The position numbers were made by a program, and so were the translations under genes. DNA of 64,000 bases from Hymenolepis diminuta. Lineage: Eukaryota > Platyhelminthes > Cestoda > Cyclophyllidea > Hymenolepididae. The notes beneath the pieces were generated by a model. That model ran no database searches and was not told where the DNA came from. It saw only the letters and a program-made list of their open reading frames with translations. Positions within the stretch are counted from its first letter, which is position 1. Each line of letters starts with the position of its first letter. This document shows, one piece after another, positions 50,381 through 61,554 of the stretch. The stretch spans positions 363,423-427,422 of the forward strand of contig CAADRB010000026.1 in the NCBI GenBank assembly GCA_900708905.1, read 5' to 3'.

Positions 50381-50690
50381 CCCACCACGACCAGGCACCC
50401 ACAAAGAGCCTGAGAAGTATAATTTCATATTCACAAAGGAGGAATTGGAAAAGATTAGATTGTCTCCTCTAAGGTGGACAAATTGCTCTCTAAGTTGTCG
50501 AGGACAAGGAATGTTGCACTCCATGCTCTCTTCCCTAATATGGCCAAAGCTATCCTCAAGGTGGACTCCAATAATCTTAAAATCCTCAATGCTAATCTGG
50601 CAGAGGTTCTCGATCAGTCTAGAGTCTAGTCAAGATAATGTCTGTTAATAGCGATGCCAATGTCTTGCGCAAGATTCTCAGTCAGTGACC
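50381..50690 (+). pseudogene. frameshifted intronless fragment, probable processed pseudogene
   Basis: Three consecutive plus-strand frames give a continuous protein-like reading: EKYNFIFTKEELEKIR, then after a shift KVDKLLSKLSRTRNVALHAL, FPNMAKAILKVDSNNLKIL and NANLAEVLDQSR, then after another shift KIMSVNSDANVLRKILSQ and a TGA near 50686. The segment is less AT-rich than the sequence around it and has no splice-like breaks at the shifts. This suggests a retrocopied, helical protein-coding mRNA that has decayed. The parent gene was not recognised. A sequencing-error explanation would need two indels. Confidence 0.45.
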
Positions 50691-52069
50691 TCTTTAGAAG
50701 TTATGCATATTTATCATTTCTCCAATGCATATACGTTAATCACTTTTTTATTTTTGTGCAGTTTTTGAATTAAATTATTTGCTTAATATGCTTTTAAGTA
50801 GATTATTTTTATTTGATTTATTTGTCCTTATTTCTTGTTTTGTTCATTTCTGTTTTTTTTAACATTTACCTTAAAGCATTCTCTCTCGAGAATTTAAGTG
50901 TTTAAATTCCTATGGTAGGTTTAAAAATTTATATTTATATTATATTCATTTTTTATGATAGTTAAGAGGTATAGATTATTTATTAATGAAACATATTTTA
51001 CGTTCAAAATAAACAGACAATCTCTTACTTGACAATTTCAATCACATATGCCAATAATTTGGATTTAGAAAATACATTGATGCAGCTCCTGATTGCTCAG
51101 ATCTTAGTCAAGAAATTCAGTTACTGGGCATTCCTATGAAGTCATATCCCTCGAAATTATGATAGGATCGATTTTCTTCTTTCAGATTTATTACACAAAG
51201 TGTACTTTCTTTGGAGGTCCGTTCAAAATTTTTTATTTCAAATAAAATATTTTGATAGTAGTAAAAGCATGAAGTGTCTCCATCGCAAATGTCTACGAGT
51301 TTGTATATGCCATGGCATAAAACCAGGGCTTTTTTACTGACCTAGGCCCCTATCTAATGAATTTCGATACTTGAATTTAATTATCTATTTTCTACCACTG
51401 TCTCAACATGTTGATTCTCATTGTTTTATCCCATTGGTGGGTTTGTTGTGTGATTTGAAATTGAGTTTAGTTAATTCCTTTTTGCACGTTTCTTTCCATG
51501 CATTACTATCATTTCAGTGTATGAACTTTTTGGTCTACGTATTCACCACTTATCGAATTAATAGTAAATTATTAGCATTATTAAGCCATAAGATTAGAGC
51601 TCTCTTCTGGTAATGGGGATTTTACAAAATTAATATGCCAAACTTAGACTCGGGATGGCAACCCAGTACAATCAAATGGCAATCATAATTCACTCTAATT
51701 CAGAACTGAATAAATCTAGAAATATGGTTTGAAAGTTTGTATAGGGCACTGAATGTTAACAATTAGCATACCTAGATTGGGGATAGCCTAAAAGTTCAAT
51801 ATAATGAATATATATATATATATACAAAAATTATGTTCTCATAATTAGAATAAAAGGGGTTCTTGATTCTATAATTTCATTTTAAGTCTTCACTGACCCT
51901 TTTTCGTCCCATGTTAGAATATTTTACCAATCCCATGATTGTACATTGCAGAGGTTTATACTTTGCCCCGGGAAACAATGATAATTAGCATGTTTTCATG
52001 TTTACATATTGCAGCTTTATATCCAAGATGAGTGTTAGAAAACACTCCATAAGTGGGCCTGAAACTTAT
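50691..52069. other. intergenic
   Basis: AT-rich, with a short (AT)n at about 51808-51825. At 51510-51528 a strong acceptor (long T/C tract ending atttcag) precedes a 30-codon hydrophobic frame to TAA 51611-51613, unassigned. A degenerate copy of the SINE 3'-end motif may be present at 52027-52056. Confidence 0.45.
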
Positions 52070-52262
52070 TAATATTGCCCGTTGGAGACTCATTGTCTCC
52101 TCCTCTCTATGTTCGGGGTCACATGCGCGATTTCATCGATCCACGTCCAGTGAGTGGAATGGCGTAGGGGTGTTTCAAAATGCGTGTCTCTTACCACTGA
52201 GGCTCTACGATACCACTCTATGCGTAAAGTGAGTGTTGAGAAGCGCTTTCCTAAATAAACTA
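52070..52262 (+). repeat. tRNA-derived SINE, copy 2
   Basis: Aligns with 23455-23700 from the region of the B box (ggtcacatgcgcgatttcatcg) through ccagtgagtgga, gtctcttaccactgaggctc and the 3' end gtgagtgttgagaagcgctt. The tRNA-like boxes are more decayed here than in copy 1. Confidence 0.5.
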
Positions 52263-52967
52263 GGAATTATTATTATTGTCTTCCATGAAATATTATTTTC
52301 AAGTTTTTAGCCTAATCTACCTCAGTATCCAAAATCTCTACCTTTATTTCTGGTTTTACGAAGTTAAGAATAGAAACTGTTAATTTTTTATGTTTAACTT
52401 TGAAACATGGCTCAATTGAATTAATGATCAAATTATGACCGGTTCTACAACTAGGAGCATTCAAATTTGCCGGTAGACGAAGCGATTATAAAGGATTGCT
52501 ATTTATTCCGATGCTATCTTTAAAATATGCCTTACAGCAATTTCACATGCATTTAAATTCCCTGCATGCGAACTTAGAGGTTAAAAATGTGCTAATGACA
52601 TTAGAGATGCCGTAGTTTTATAAGTATAGATTACCTTAATTACGAAAAAGTAACCCAGCAAATATGGAGAAATGGGAAATTTTGTATTTATCTGTATTGT
52701 GAAGCTAGAAAAGTAATTAGACATACACTCCCATCAAAGTAATATATTTTTTGCAATTAGTGTACTTTCTAATTGGCCGAATTAATAAAAAAGGCACAAA
52801 TCAGCATTACATTGTCTTTATTAGCTTAAAGGAATTCAAAAAATAAGACTTAAGAGTTTCAATTAAGCTTTTTTTAATTCCATATGAGTTTAACTGCAAA
52901 AAAATTCAAGACAATCATTATTAAGCAACAAATAAATCCTGACCGGACCTTTTGTAATTTTTATTAG
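52263..52967. other. intergenic
   Basis: AT-rich, with no gene recognised before the possible exon at 52968. Confidence 0.5.
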
Positions 52968-53096
52968 TGGAGAATTTCCCCAGCACTTTATTCAAGTTCG
53001 GTCTGAGTGAACCCCGCTCTGTGAGCTCTACTACGCTAAGATCATCTATACTGCCTAAGGTCATTTTAGATCAAACAGAAAGACCAATCACTAAAG
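52968..53096 (+). CDS. possible internal exon, unknown protein
   Basis: A 129-base segment between an acceptor (ttttgtaatttttattag) and a donor (ACTAAAG|GTAAAT), open in one frame with phase 1 at both ends. It reads ENFPSTLFKFGLSEPRSVSS, then TTLRSSILPKVILDQTERPI and TK. Composition is protein-like and GC is higher than in the flanks. It could continue into a short terminal exon starting at 53670, behind acceptor ccatgcatatctag, which would add VFFVHSKIFVGMN and a TAG. No upstream exon or family is recognised. Confidence 0.33.
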
Positions 53097-55534
53097 GTAA
53101 ATGACCGACGAATAGACACTGAATATAGTGGATGAAAATTTGATCAATTAATGAATTATAACTTTTTAATTTTGAATAGTGAACCACTGAACTGCTCATT
53201 AAGTAAATATTCAACCATTCGAAACCAAAAATCGATTGAAGTAGTTCCTTTGATCCCCTCCTTTTGACTCCATCCACCGATTCTTTTTAAAAACTTTCTT
53301 TATAAAGCGGATTTATAGATAAATTAGAAATGTACCAAGACTGAGAGCAAATTTTGAACATACATTACTTTGATACAATAATTTCTCGAAAAATGATTTC
53401 ATCGTTTCTTTCATAGAAAAATAGTAATAGCAACTGCATTTCGGAAAAATGACACTGCTCATATGTGTACTGATTTGAATATTTAAACATAATATAGGCG
53501 AAAAAATAATGTGTTTGTGATATAAATTGTTAGAATTGAACAGAAGAGGAGATTTCATATTAATTACCATGCAAGTGCAATATAATGTGTGCCTTTCTAA
53601 AAACATGAATGAGAAAGATATCGTCTGAATAAGGAGGTATTATTTATTGACCTTTCCATGCATATCTAGTATTTTTCGTCCATTCCAAAATATTCGTCGG
53701 AATGAATTAGTAGGACAAATTGCATGCATGCACCTGCATTTGCCGTTTTCACTCTTTAGTGAATTAGGTAACGAAAAAGGATGAAAATAAGTCACAGGTG
53801 AAGATATAATTGACGTAGTTTGGTAATTGATTTTATGAAATAAATCGTCGAAATTTCAGTTAAATGAGTTTTAAAGGATTTGAATTTTTGTCAGAGACGC
53901 TGAAATCCGAATAACTATTGTCCCTATATAATATTTAATAGATTCATCGACAGTTACCAATATCTTCAATATATCAGTCAATCAATAAGAGTTTTGATGT
54001 CATTAAGAAAGAGAAAGGGATTTCGGTGAATAGGTATATGACTAATAGATGACCACGGATAATTAAAATAGCGAAGTCGGTGGAATTCGTGGTCGAAAAC
54101 CAGTACAACACGGTTTCACAAAAAAGAAACTACGATGAATGAATGTAATATCTAGAAATAGAGTTCTTGTTTACAAGAATATAGCCTTATATTAGGAAAT
54201 TCTGACACCATTAAGGTGGTATCCACTGCTGAAATCTAGTTAATGAACATATGAAAGCATCATAAATGATTGGTAAAGTGGTAGTCTTTATTGCATGAAA
54301 ATGATTATTTATCAAGGAGGAAAATATATACTCCTCGGGTCTGCCGTTTCTTTGAAGAATTTTAGTCAAGTGAAAGTAAAATAGTAAATATGCTCAACAT
54401 AAGTGAACATTAATAATTTTCGCTCTGCTAAATGTATAGATTTTATCCTCATCTACTCGATATTGGCTGTAGAAAGAAAGATTAATGGAGGGACTTGTTT
54501 ACTGTTCCCTTCATTCTGATGCTTTCTCGTGATTAAAGGTGGTAAAATTTCAGCAGTACCATGGACAATTATAATAGAGTAATCATTTATAAAGAAAAAC
54601 TGTGAACGTTATTGGTTTCACCATTTTCTAAAATATTGGCCTCATTTAATTATAATACGAATTAAGATTCTTCTGATCATCCTGGTTTATTCTTTCAAAT
54701 TCCTAATTCCGTCATCTTCACTCTTTAGTGGTCTACTTTAAAGATCTTGTAATTAGAGGCGTTTCTTTGGAGTGATCCTTCCACTACTTAATTATTTACC
54801 TTTCACACTTTTTTACTTTTCACAATATATTAGGATGCACACTTGTCAAGTTGTATTGTTTCTGAGATATTATGAATTATTCATACTATCATTTTTGTTA
54901 TACTAAACGAATGAAGCAGGAATCAAATTATTTGATTGAAATTTTATATATAATGAAAATAGCTGAGTTATAATATTGAGGTGTCTATTAAATCAGGAAC
55001 AAGATCAACGACATAGTTAACTGGACGGGCTAGAATCAAGAGAGATAACTTCTAAGACTAATATAGGCAATTTAACGCTACCAAATTCTGTTAACATATC
55101 TGATTAAATTTCAAACTATTTCTAAAAGTTTGCCAGGCACCAATCAAGTTGCTCCAATTTCATTAATATTATTTAACTTCTATTTTCAGGAAGTCGGTGT
55201 AAAGGGCATGTGTTGTTTTGATAAGTTATTTTGAGAAAAATTCAGTCGTCATCTTTACATTCTGTGTTACTGGTTTATTGGAAATAAAGTTTAATAGGAT
55301 CCGTAGCGTCCTGGATAGTGAAAATTTTAAATAGTTGATAATTTGTTTTTTTTTTCATGGAAGGTTAAAAATATTTTACCCAATTTTTTGTGCAAATTGT
55401 CCATGAGAGTGATTTTAATTTAACTATGATCTGAGTTTTGATCTTCTAATAAATAGTTTTTCATCAAGCTATTTCGTTAGTAAAAAAGAAAATATAATTA
55501 TATAAGACTAATAAGTATTCTTCCTTGAAAAAAT
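53097..55534. other. intergenic
   Basis: Apart from the possible exon start at 53670, nothing is recognised. AT-rich throughout. The minus-strand frame at 53313-53606 is cysteine- and tyrosine-rich but not family-like. Confidence 0.5.
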
Positions 55535-55740
55535 TGATATTTTTTATATTTTCTTTCCATCATTACTGAAAATAGCGCCTATACCTTAATTTTTTATGAG
55601 AACCAATATGAATTACGTTACACCACTAATGGTTGGAGTCGAACGTCATACGTTTTTGCTATAAAAACCAGAGATTGCGTTTTTCCTTCTTCTCTGACTG
55701 AGATCTTGACTTCCAGACTGTAAAAGTTGGCCAAAAGGAA
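55535..55740 (+). repeat. 5' LTR, decayed
   Basis: Starts TGATATTTT and aligns with the 3' copy through attactgaaaatagcgcct, gagaaccaatatgaattacg and ttctctgactgagatcttga. The 3' boundary is approximate. Confidence 0.65.
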
Positions 55741-55829
55741 ATCAAAATTTCAATATTAATGAAAATGTTTCTGAATGTTGATTAATTTGAACTTATTCTG
55801 AAGATTCAACTTTTTCTGATGAAACATCG

Positions 55830-56540
55830 GGAATGTCAAGAAGTGTTACTGAAGAAACAGCAGAAAGTCTTATGATACTGCAAGAATGGTATTTTAAAGT
55901 TCAGAACATGAAATCTGAAATATCGGATATTTCCTTCCCCAACCCATCTGCAGAATCTTTGGTTGTACAAGTTAGCGAATTTCACTGTGACCAGTAGCAG
56001 ATCAAACTTTTGCTAACTGGTTTGAAAAGTGCGAGTGTACTCTGAGATGATCTAGCTGATATTTCAGATGATGTAAAAGTTAAGCTGCTGCTATTGAGGT
56101 TAGAAGTTGCTGAAAATGAACATTTTAAATGTGTCATCCATATAAGAACAATTTCCGATCTAAATTTTGATGAAAAAGTCTCAATTCTCTCTGAATTGAC
56201 TGGTGAAAAGTCTTCCGAACTGCAGAAATATTCCAAGCGCCTTTCTTCCACTAAAGAGCATGCTGAAGACTACAGGACTTATATTTGTCATATCACTTTT
56301 GAACTTTGCGACTTTTCTTACCATTACGAAGGATCATTCCGAGTATCTACTATTTGAGTGGTCCTCGAGGAATTTGTCAAACTGATGTCTATTGTCGAGC
56401 CCTCAGAACGATCGAAGCAAGTATTAAAATCACATTAATTAGTGAAAGCATAAATTTGGGCATAAAAATCGAAATTGGCTTGAACCAGCAGAGATTTTGC
56501 GAAAATATTTTCGTGATTCCAATTTCTCGTTAAGGAATTT
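55830..56540 (+). pseudogene. gypsy gag remnant
   Basis: Blocks in order: ANWFEKCECTL (the 'W..Y' helix region), DDLADISDDVKVKLLLLRLE, SDLNFDEKVSILSEL, GEKSSELQKYSKRL and HAEDYRTYI. These match the 'DD..KV..LL..L', 'DLNFDE.V..L..LFG..SS' and 'D..TY' blocks of animal gypsy gags. Stops and at least two frameshifts interrupt it. Confidence 0.75.
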
Positions 56541-56597
56541 TTAGTGAAACAGTGCTATTGAAAATTTCCTTTCTCTGTAAAACTCCAGCTGACTGCT

Positions 56598-56700
56598 GGA
56601 TTTGTAATGATTTCCACTTTTACCGATTTTTCCGTAAAAATCTCATATTCGCAACTTGTGTGACAAGCGAGGACATGCGTCAAACGAAATCCGATTTCAG
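56598..56700 (+). pseudogene. zinc-knuckle remnants
   Basis: The first knuckle reads ICNDFHFYRFF. After a frameshift the second reads HIRNLCDKRGHASNE, in which Cys and GH of a CCHC knuckle survive. Confidence 0.55.
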
Positions 56701-56984
56701 TAATGGGGGTGTCACTTATTAGTATAAACCAACGATCAGTCAGATGAGAGAATCAATTGCCACCTCGAAGGAGAATATGAAGCGGAATTAAAATCCGCTG
56801 AGGAATCCTCACGAAGGTGTAACGAATAGGAAGTAAAGAAAAGGAAGTGGCATTCTGAACTAGTTCCTGCAATAGTCAATGAATCGAAACCTGGATCGGA
56901 ATTATAGGCTACCGAGAAGACAGAGAATGGAGATCTTTCTATGAAATCAATATTAAATCCAGTGTTTCATTTCAGGCATACGAT

Positions 56985-57170
56985 GTGAATGCTCCGAACC
57001 AAGAGAGAGACAGTTCCTACGCAAAAGGGGAAGAAGCGATTGCAGAAAAGCTGAAAGTTGTTCTCCTGAATTTCTGGACGGTTGCTCATGCTAAAATTGA
57101 TTCAAAGTCACCGACGGAATTACTACTGGGGAGAAACAAACCGAGTCTGCACAAATCATCTGAATAATCT
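56985..57170 (+). pseudogene. end of integrase domain
   Basis: Reads AKGEEAIAEKLKVVLLNFW, then KSPTELLLGRNKPSLHK. Gypsy integrases end their core with '..L..FL..YR.TP......SPAELLLGR..R...' and this segment matches position by position. Everything between the gag end and this point is deleted. Confidence 0.7.
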
Positions 57171-57304
57171 CCTGAATGCGGAGTCACCATGAGGGAGTAC
57201 GGAACTAATCGAATGAATTCAGGCGAACCCGAAGAAGTTCTATGAGGAAAGTATGTCTTAAGGGAAAAGATGCAAAGAAAATATGACCATGTAAAATCAT
57301 TTAA

Positions 57305-57515
57305 TGAAGTTTTACTTTAAATTTTCTTCCTATTATTATTGAAAACAACGCATATCTCTTAAATTGTTTGCGTAAACCAATATGATTTACGTTAAATTGT
57401 AATTAGTTCGTATTGAATTGTAATACGTTTTCGTTATGGCAAAGAAAGTTCATGCTTTCCATTTTTCTTTGGCTGAGATTTCGGCTCATAGATCAATAAA
57501 GTTCGGTTTCGATAA
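57305..57515 (+). repeat. 3' LTR, decayed
   Basis: Starts TGAAGTTTTACT and aligns with the 5' copy (attattgaaaacaacgcata, gtaaaccaatatgatttacg, ttctttggctgagatttcgg). It contains AATAAA near 57496. The end is approximate. Confidence 0.65.
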
Positions 57516-60500
57516 AAATATAATAAAATAGCGTAAATAATCGTTCTGCTTGAACTATATTTGGGAGAATAAAATCAAATTTATGGTTAGTTTGACTATT
57601 TTTTACTAATCAACAAACCAAAAACATCTGGGCAGCATGAGCAAGGATTTGCTCAATAATTCATTAAATTTTAATACTGAAACTTTAAGCAGTAGGCATG
57701 ACGCAAACGAGATCAAAAAATCGAAGGGAGATTCTTCCAATACCCCAATTGCATTTTCAGCATCTATTTGATACTCACCACTTTGTCACTCAATTTTTCA
57801 TGATGGAGAAGGTGTAATATATTTTTTCTTGACATGAATTACTTATCTTGCTAATATTTCTTAGCCATATTAAATGATAATCAGTTACTGTAGTACTTAG
57901 TTTCTACAAAATTTTGTTTTTTTCTAGACAGCTTGTTTACCAAAATATTTTACCAAAATAAACGCTTTATATAAAAGGGACAAATAAAAGGGAGTAAAAT
58001 GTTGATGCAGTGTCCGAAGAAGATAAAAGACCAATTCCACTTGAGTTCGACGAACTCGCCTTCTTTTATGTGAAGGTTTGCCTTCTAACAGCTGTGACTT
58101 CTTAAAATACTCCTCTTGTTGTAACACGGGATCCATATTCTTTTAGATATAAGCACCATTTATTGGTCAATATTTTTGACAAACTCAATCGATATTTAAA
58201 AGAATTAATAAATGATAACGATCAAACAAACCCGGTCATATTTCAGCGTTTAAAGAAGCAGATGTTCGGAAATTGAAGCTAATTAGCTGTAAAAGCAATT
58301 CCGTTCCATCTGGCAGCTCACAATAAGCAATATCATAAAATAAGAGACTATATTTCCTATTTAAATAAAAATCATGCATGATTTCATAAAATATATAAGT
58401 AAAATAATGTTCTTATATTAAAAAGATATTGTCATCTAATCAGTAATTTCCACTTATATTAATCAAGTAAAAATTATATGATTCCGGCCGTTTCAAATGA
58501 TACTTATTTTATTTAAGATACAAATGAAATTGATTAATCCGTTGTATGAACTGATCAAATCTTATTTTGGTATTTTTTTGCCGGTCAAAGATAATGAATA
58601 TATCATTAATTATTAATAAATAAATTGAATCCTCACTATATCCGAGTGTTTCATTCATTATCGATGGCAAATTGAATTCTGCGTCAGAAAACCAGCAATG
58701 CTTTTGTAATGTAGTTATTACTAATAATTAGAAAAAATAAAATAATATTGTTTCTAGTGATCATTTCCAAAGATGTTAAAGCCTACATATATATTTGCTG
58801 TGTTTTTATTAAAAAAAATAATTTTATTTTGGCGGATGAGAACCGAATGGTTGACTTTCCGGAAACGTCAAAAGTTATAGATCATCTTCCGTAATAAAAT
58901 TCATCTACCATGTTAATATGTTAGGTTTCAAGACCTTACACTCATATTTTTTATATCTAAAAATACAAAAAAACAAAGCAGTTTTAAAATTGGAATCTTA
59001 GTAGAATTCATTAATAACGCCCAATCTCGGACTTTGAGAGCACCTGTACTTTGAAGCCGTTGGTGATCCAGATCAACAGCGATCTCTATAATTGGTATGG
59101 TGCATTTTATTCCATTACAAATTATAGACTTATTAGTTGACGTCCATCTATCCGTTAATCATATTACGTAGAAGTATATGGAAGTTTATTAATACAAACA
59201 TTATATCATTCAGGCAAGCGCATGTACAGCAGGATTGAAATAGTGTGAGAAAAGGGCAGGGAAATGTGGTTCGTGTGATTTTAAATAGTTAAATCTACTC
59301 TCTCAACTCGATAAGCATATGCTGCTGTGTTTTCAAACGACATTTCGAATGACTCGCACTGAATCCGACGTCAACATTAAGGAATACATTTGTACATGTG
59401 GCGTTTCGACCATCCTCCTTTCCTTACTTACCCAACCGACGTATTTAGTTACTACCCCGTCTTCTAACTTTGGATACAGTGTTTTTGGCACTTTAGCGTT
59501 CCAGGAGAGTGGATTTAAACATCATGGACTTTAACATTAGTCTTAGTACTATGGACGTCTCATTTAGCGGTAGAGAATATCAATTCTGCTCCATAACGTT
59601 GATTAGCAAAGCATTGTTGTTGAATGTGAATTAAATGACAGTTTTCAAGTATAAAAATGATAAATCTAATGCCTGATTCTTACGGTCCTAAAACAATAAT
59701 TTTTCTCTGCTAAAATATCTAAAGGCTGTTTTGCAAGAAAACAGAGGAGCACTAATTAAATTCTAATGGAGCTATACAAGCCGCATAACATCTCGTCAGC
59801 GATAATTGCGTCCCCAAGTCAACAGTAAAAGAAAAAGGCTTTCATTTCGTCGATTTCGTAGTGGACATTTGAATTAAAAACCAGATCTTTTATTACTGCA
59901 TATATATACTTATCCATAGAATTTATTTAATTATTTTTGCATCTTGAACTAAGTCCTCCAAAATTATGAAAAATTTAGTAACGTAGGATAATATTAAGCG
60001 AATAATTGACGGGATTCTTTATTCAAAAATCAAAATATACACTGTCTAAACGGAAGTGTAAATGTAAAGTTCATAAAAATTTGGAAAGAGTTACACTTAG
60101 CATGTTTATTGTTTACAATATGTTGCGTGACTTCCTGTCCGTAGATTTTTTATCTAGCATTTTTAAATCAAAACTCTTTTCATGCCACCTGGAAAAATAT
60201 CTGTTACATTTGTGAATGCAAATGTAGCGTTTAATTCATTAAATAATTTTTCCCCTTTCTTTGTAAATAAAATACATTAATCAATATTTTGCAGGATTTA
60301 TGCATTTCAAATCCCTCACTATTCTTTGATAGATTGGAAAGGGTCAGTGGCTTGCAAAATTCTAAAAGCTGATGCTGTTAATTAAATTTTCCCAATTACT
60401 TTTTTATTTTAATCTAGCTTAATTTAATTCCACCTAAACATTTAAACTTAAAGAACCGAAAAAGAAAGACATTAGGAGATAATAGCTCTGGAACTTCTGG

Positions 60501-61433
60501 AGGTTCAGTGTTTCATTGGCAAGCTTTGTGAACTAATTTAATTAATTCGGAAGCTTTTTCGTTTTAGACTCTTAATGGTAGATATTAAATACATTAAACT
60601 GGACTCCTAATTAAAATATAGTTAGTAGATCCTGTTTTTTATGAATTAGTATATATCAAATTTACTGGATCAGTGAACATTATAAGTTTGATATATTAGA
60701 ACCGAAAAAAGAACACGATTTCTGGATTTAAAAGTTTAAATATAATAATTTTTTAATCAACCGGACCGAGATATAAAACCAATTTCGGCATACCTTGACA
60801 TTTGAAAGGGCTTGTTAATGATGAATATCATATTTAAATATGTTAAATCCTAATTTTAATATAGGCTTTGAAGTCTACACCCTCTGTCTAAAAATTTTAA
60901 ATTCGGCATTTTATCCAGCACATTTAAACGGAAAGTCCTTCATAGGATACTATTTGAACATGGAACCCACGTTACTGAACTGAAGAAAAGGAAAATATTA
61001 ATCAGAAAATTCAATCCGGGAGCTGAGATTTCTCCATACCTTCAGTTGCGGGTTAGGGCTTATTTAAGCTTTTGAAGGCAGTCGGTTTTAGGCTAAGCTT
61101 CCGAGACAAGTAAGTGGAAAATGTAGCTATTGGGCTTCAAGAGCAAAGCTTTGCATTTATTAGCATTTACTTATTCTTATTCAGTTCATATCCTTTTGAT
61201 TACAGTAAAAGGTTTGATTAAAAAATTTTTTGCTGTTCCACTTTGATCTGCAAAGCCACTAGTTTGAATGAAATTAACATTTTGACTATATAAGCAGGAG
61301 CTTATAGCTACATTACCACAAATAAATTCAGTTATATTTATGTAATTTATTTGAAGTGATGATAAAAAATAAGTTTATTTAAATATAAATTAATTTAACT
61401 CCCATTTTCAGACATAGACGCAAAAAACTTAAT
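57516..61433. other. intergenic
   Basis: AT-rich. Segments 59000-59110 and 59320-59540 are less AT-rich and open in several frames at once, without a recognised family, so they are not called. No RNA gene or clear repeat is seen. Confidence 0.5.
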
Positions 61434-61439
61434 TTTATT
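61434..61439 (-). terminator. polyadenylation signal of the Ly6-like gene
   Basis: AATAAA on the minus strand, about 115 bases after the stop at 61555; further AATAAA copies follow at 61374-61379 and near 61345. Confidence 0.45.
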
Positions 61440-61554
61440 AGTTTTCAAATTTTCATACGAAAATACATTAGATACAAACAATATACATTAACTCACTGAG
61501 AGTTGAGGAGATAATGAAACATTGAGAAATATGATTTTTTCGTTTAGATAGACT

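Larger units (their letters stand above)
55535..57515 (+). mobile_element. decayed gypsy element with both LTRs, pol deleted
   Basis: Two degraded direct repeats (55535-55740 and 57305-57515) flank a gag remnant, two zinc-knuckle remnants and the last part of integrase. Protease, RT, RNaseH and the integrase core are missing, leaving about 1.6 kb of interior. All coding parts contain stops or frameshifts. The gag belongs to the same broad type as the minus-strand element at 17.5-20.1 kb but is a separate insertion. Confidence 0.75.

Noticed and set aside
53670..53767. 98-base segment open from acceptor to a G|GTAACG donor as an internal exon
   Set aside because: In that frame it is out of phase with the better exon at 52968-53096; the in-phase reading makes it a short terminal exon instead.
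59000..59540. Two less AT-rich segments open in several frames
   Set aside because: Multiple frames on both strands are open at once, splice sites are weak and no family is recognised.
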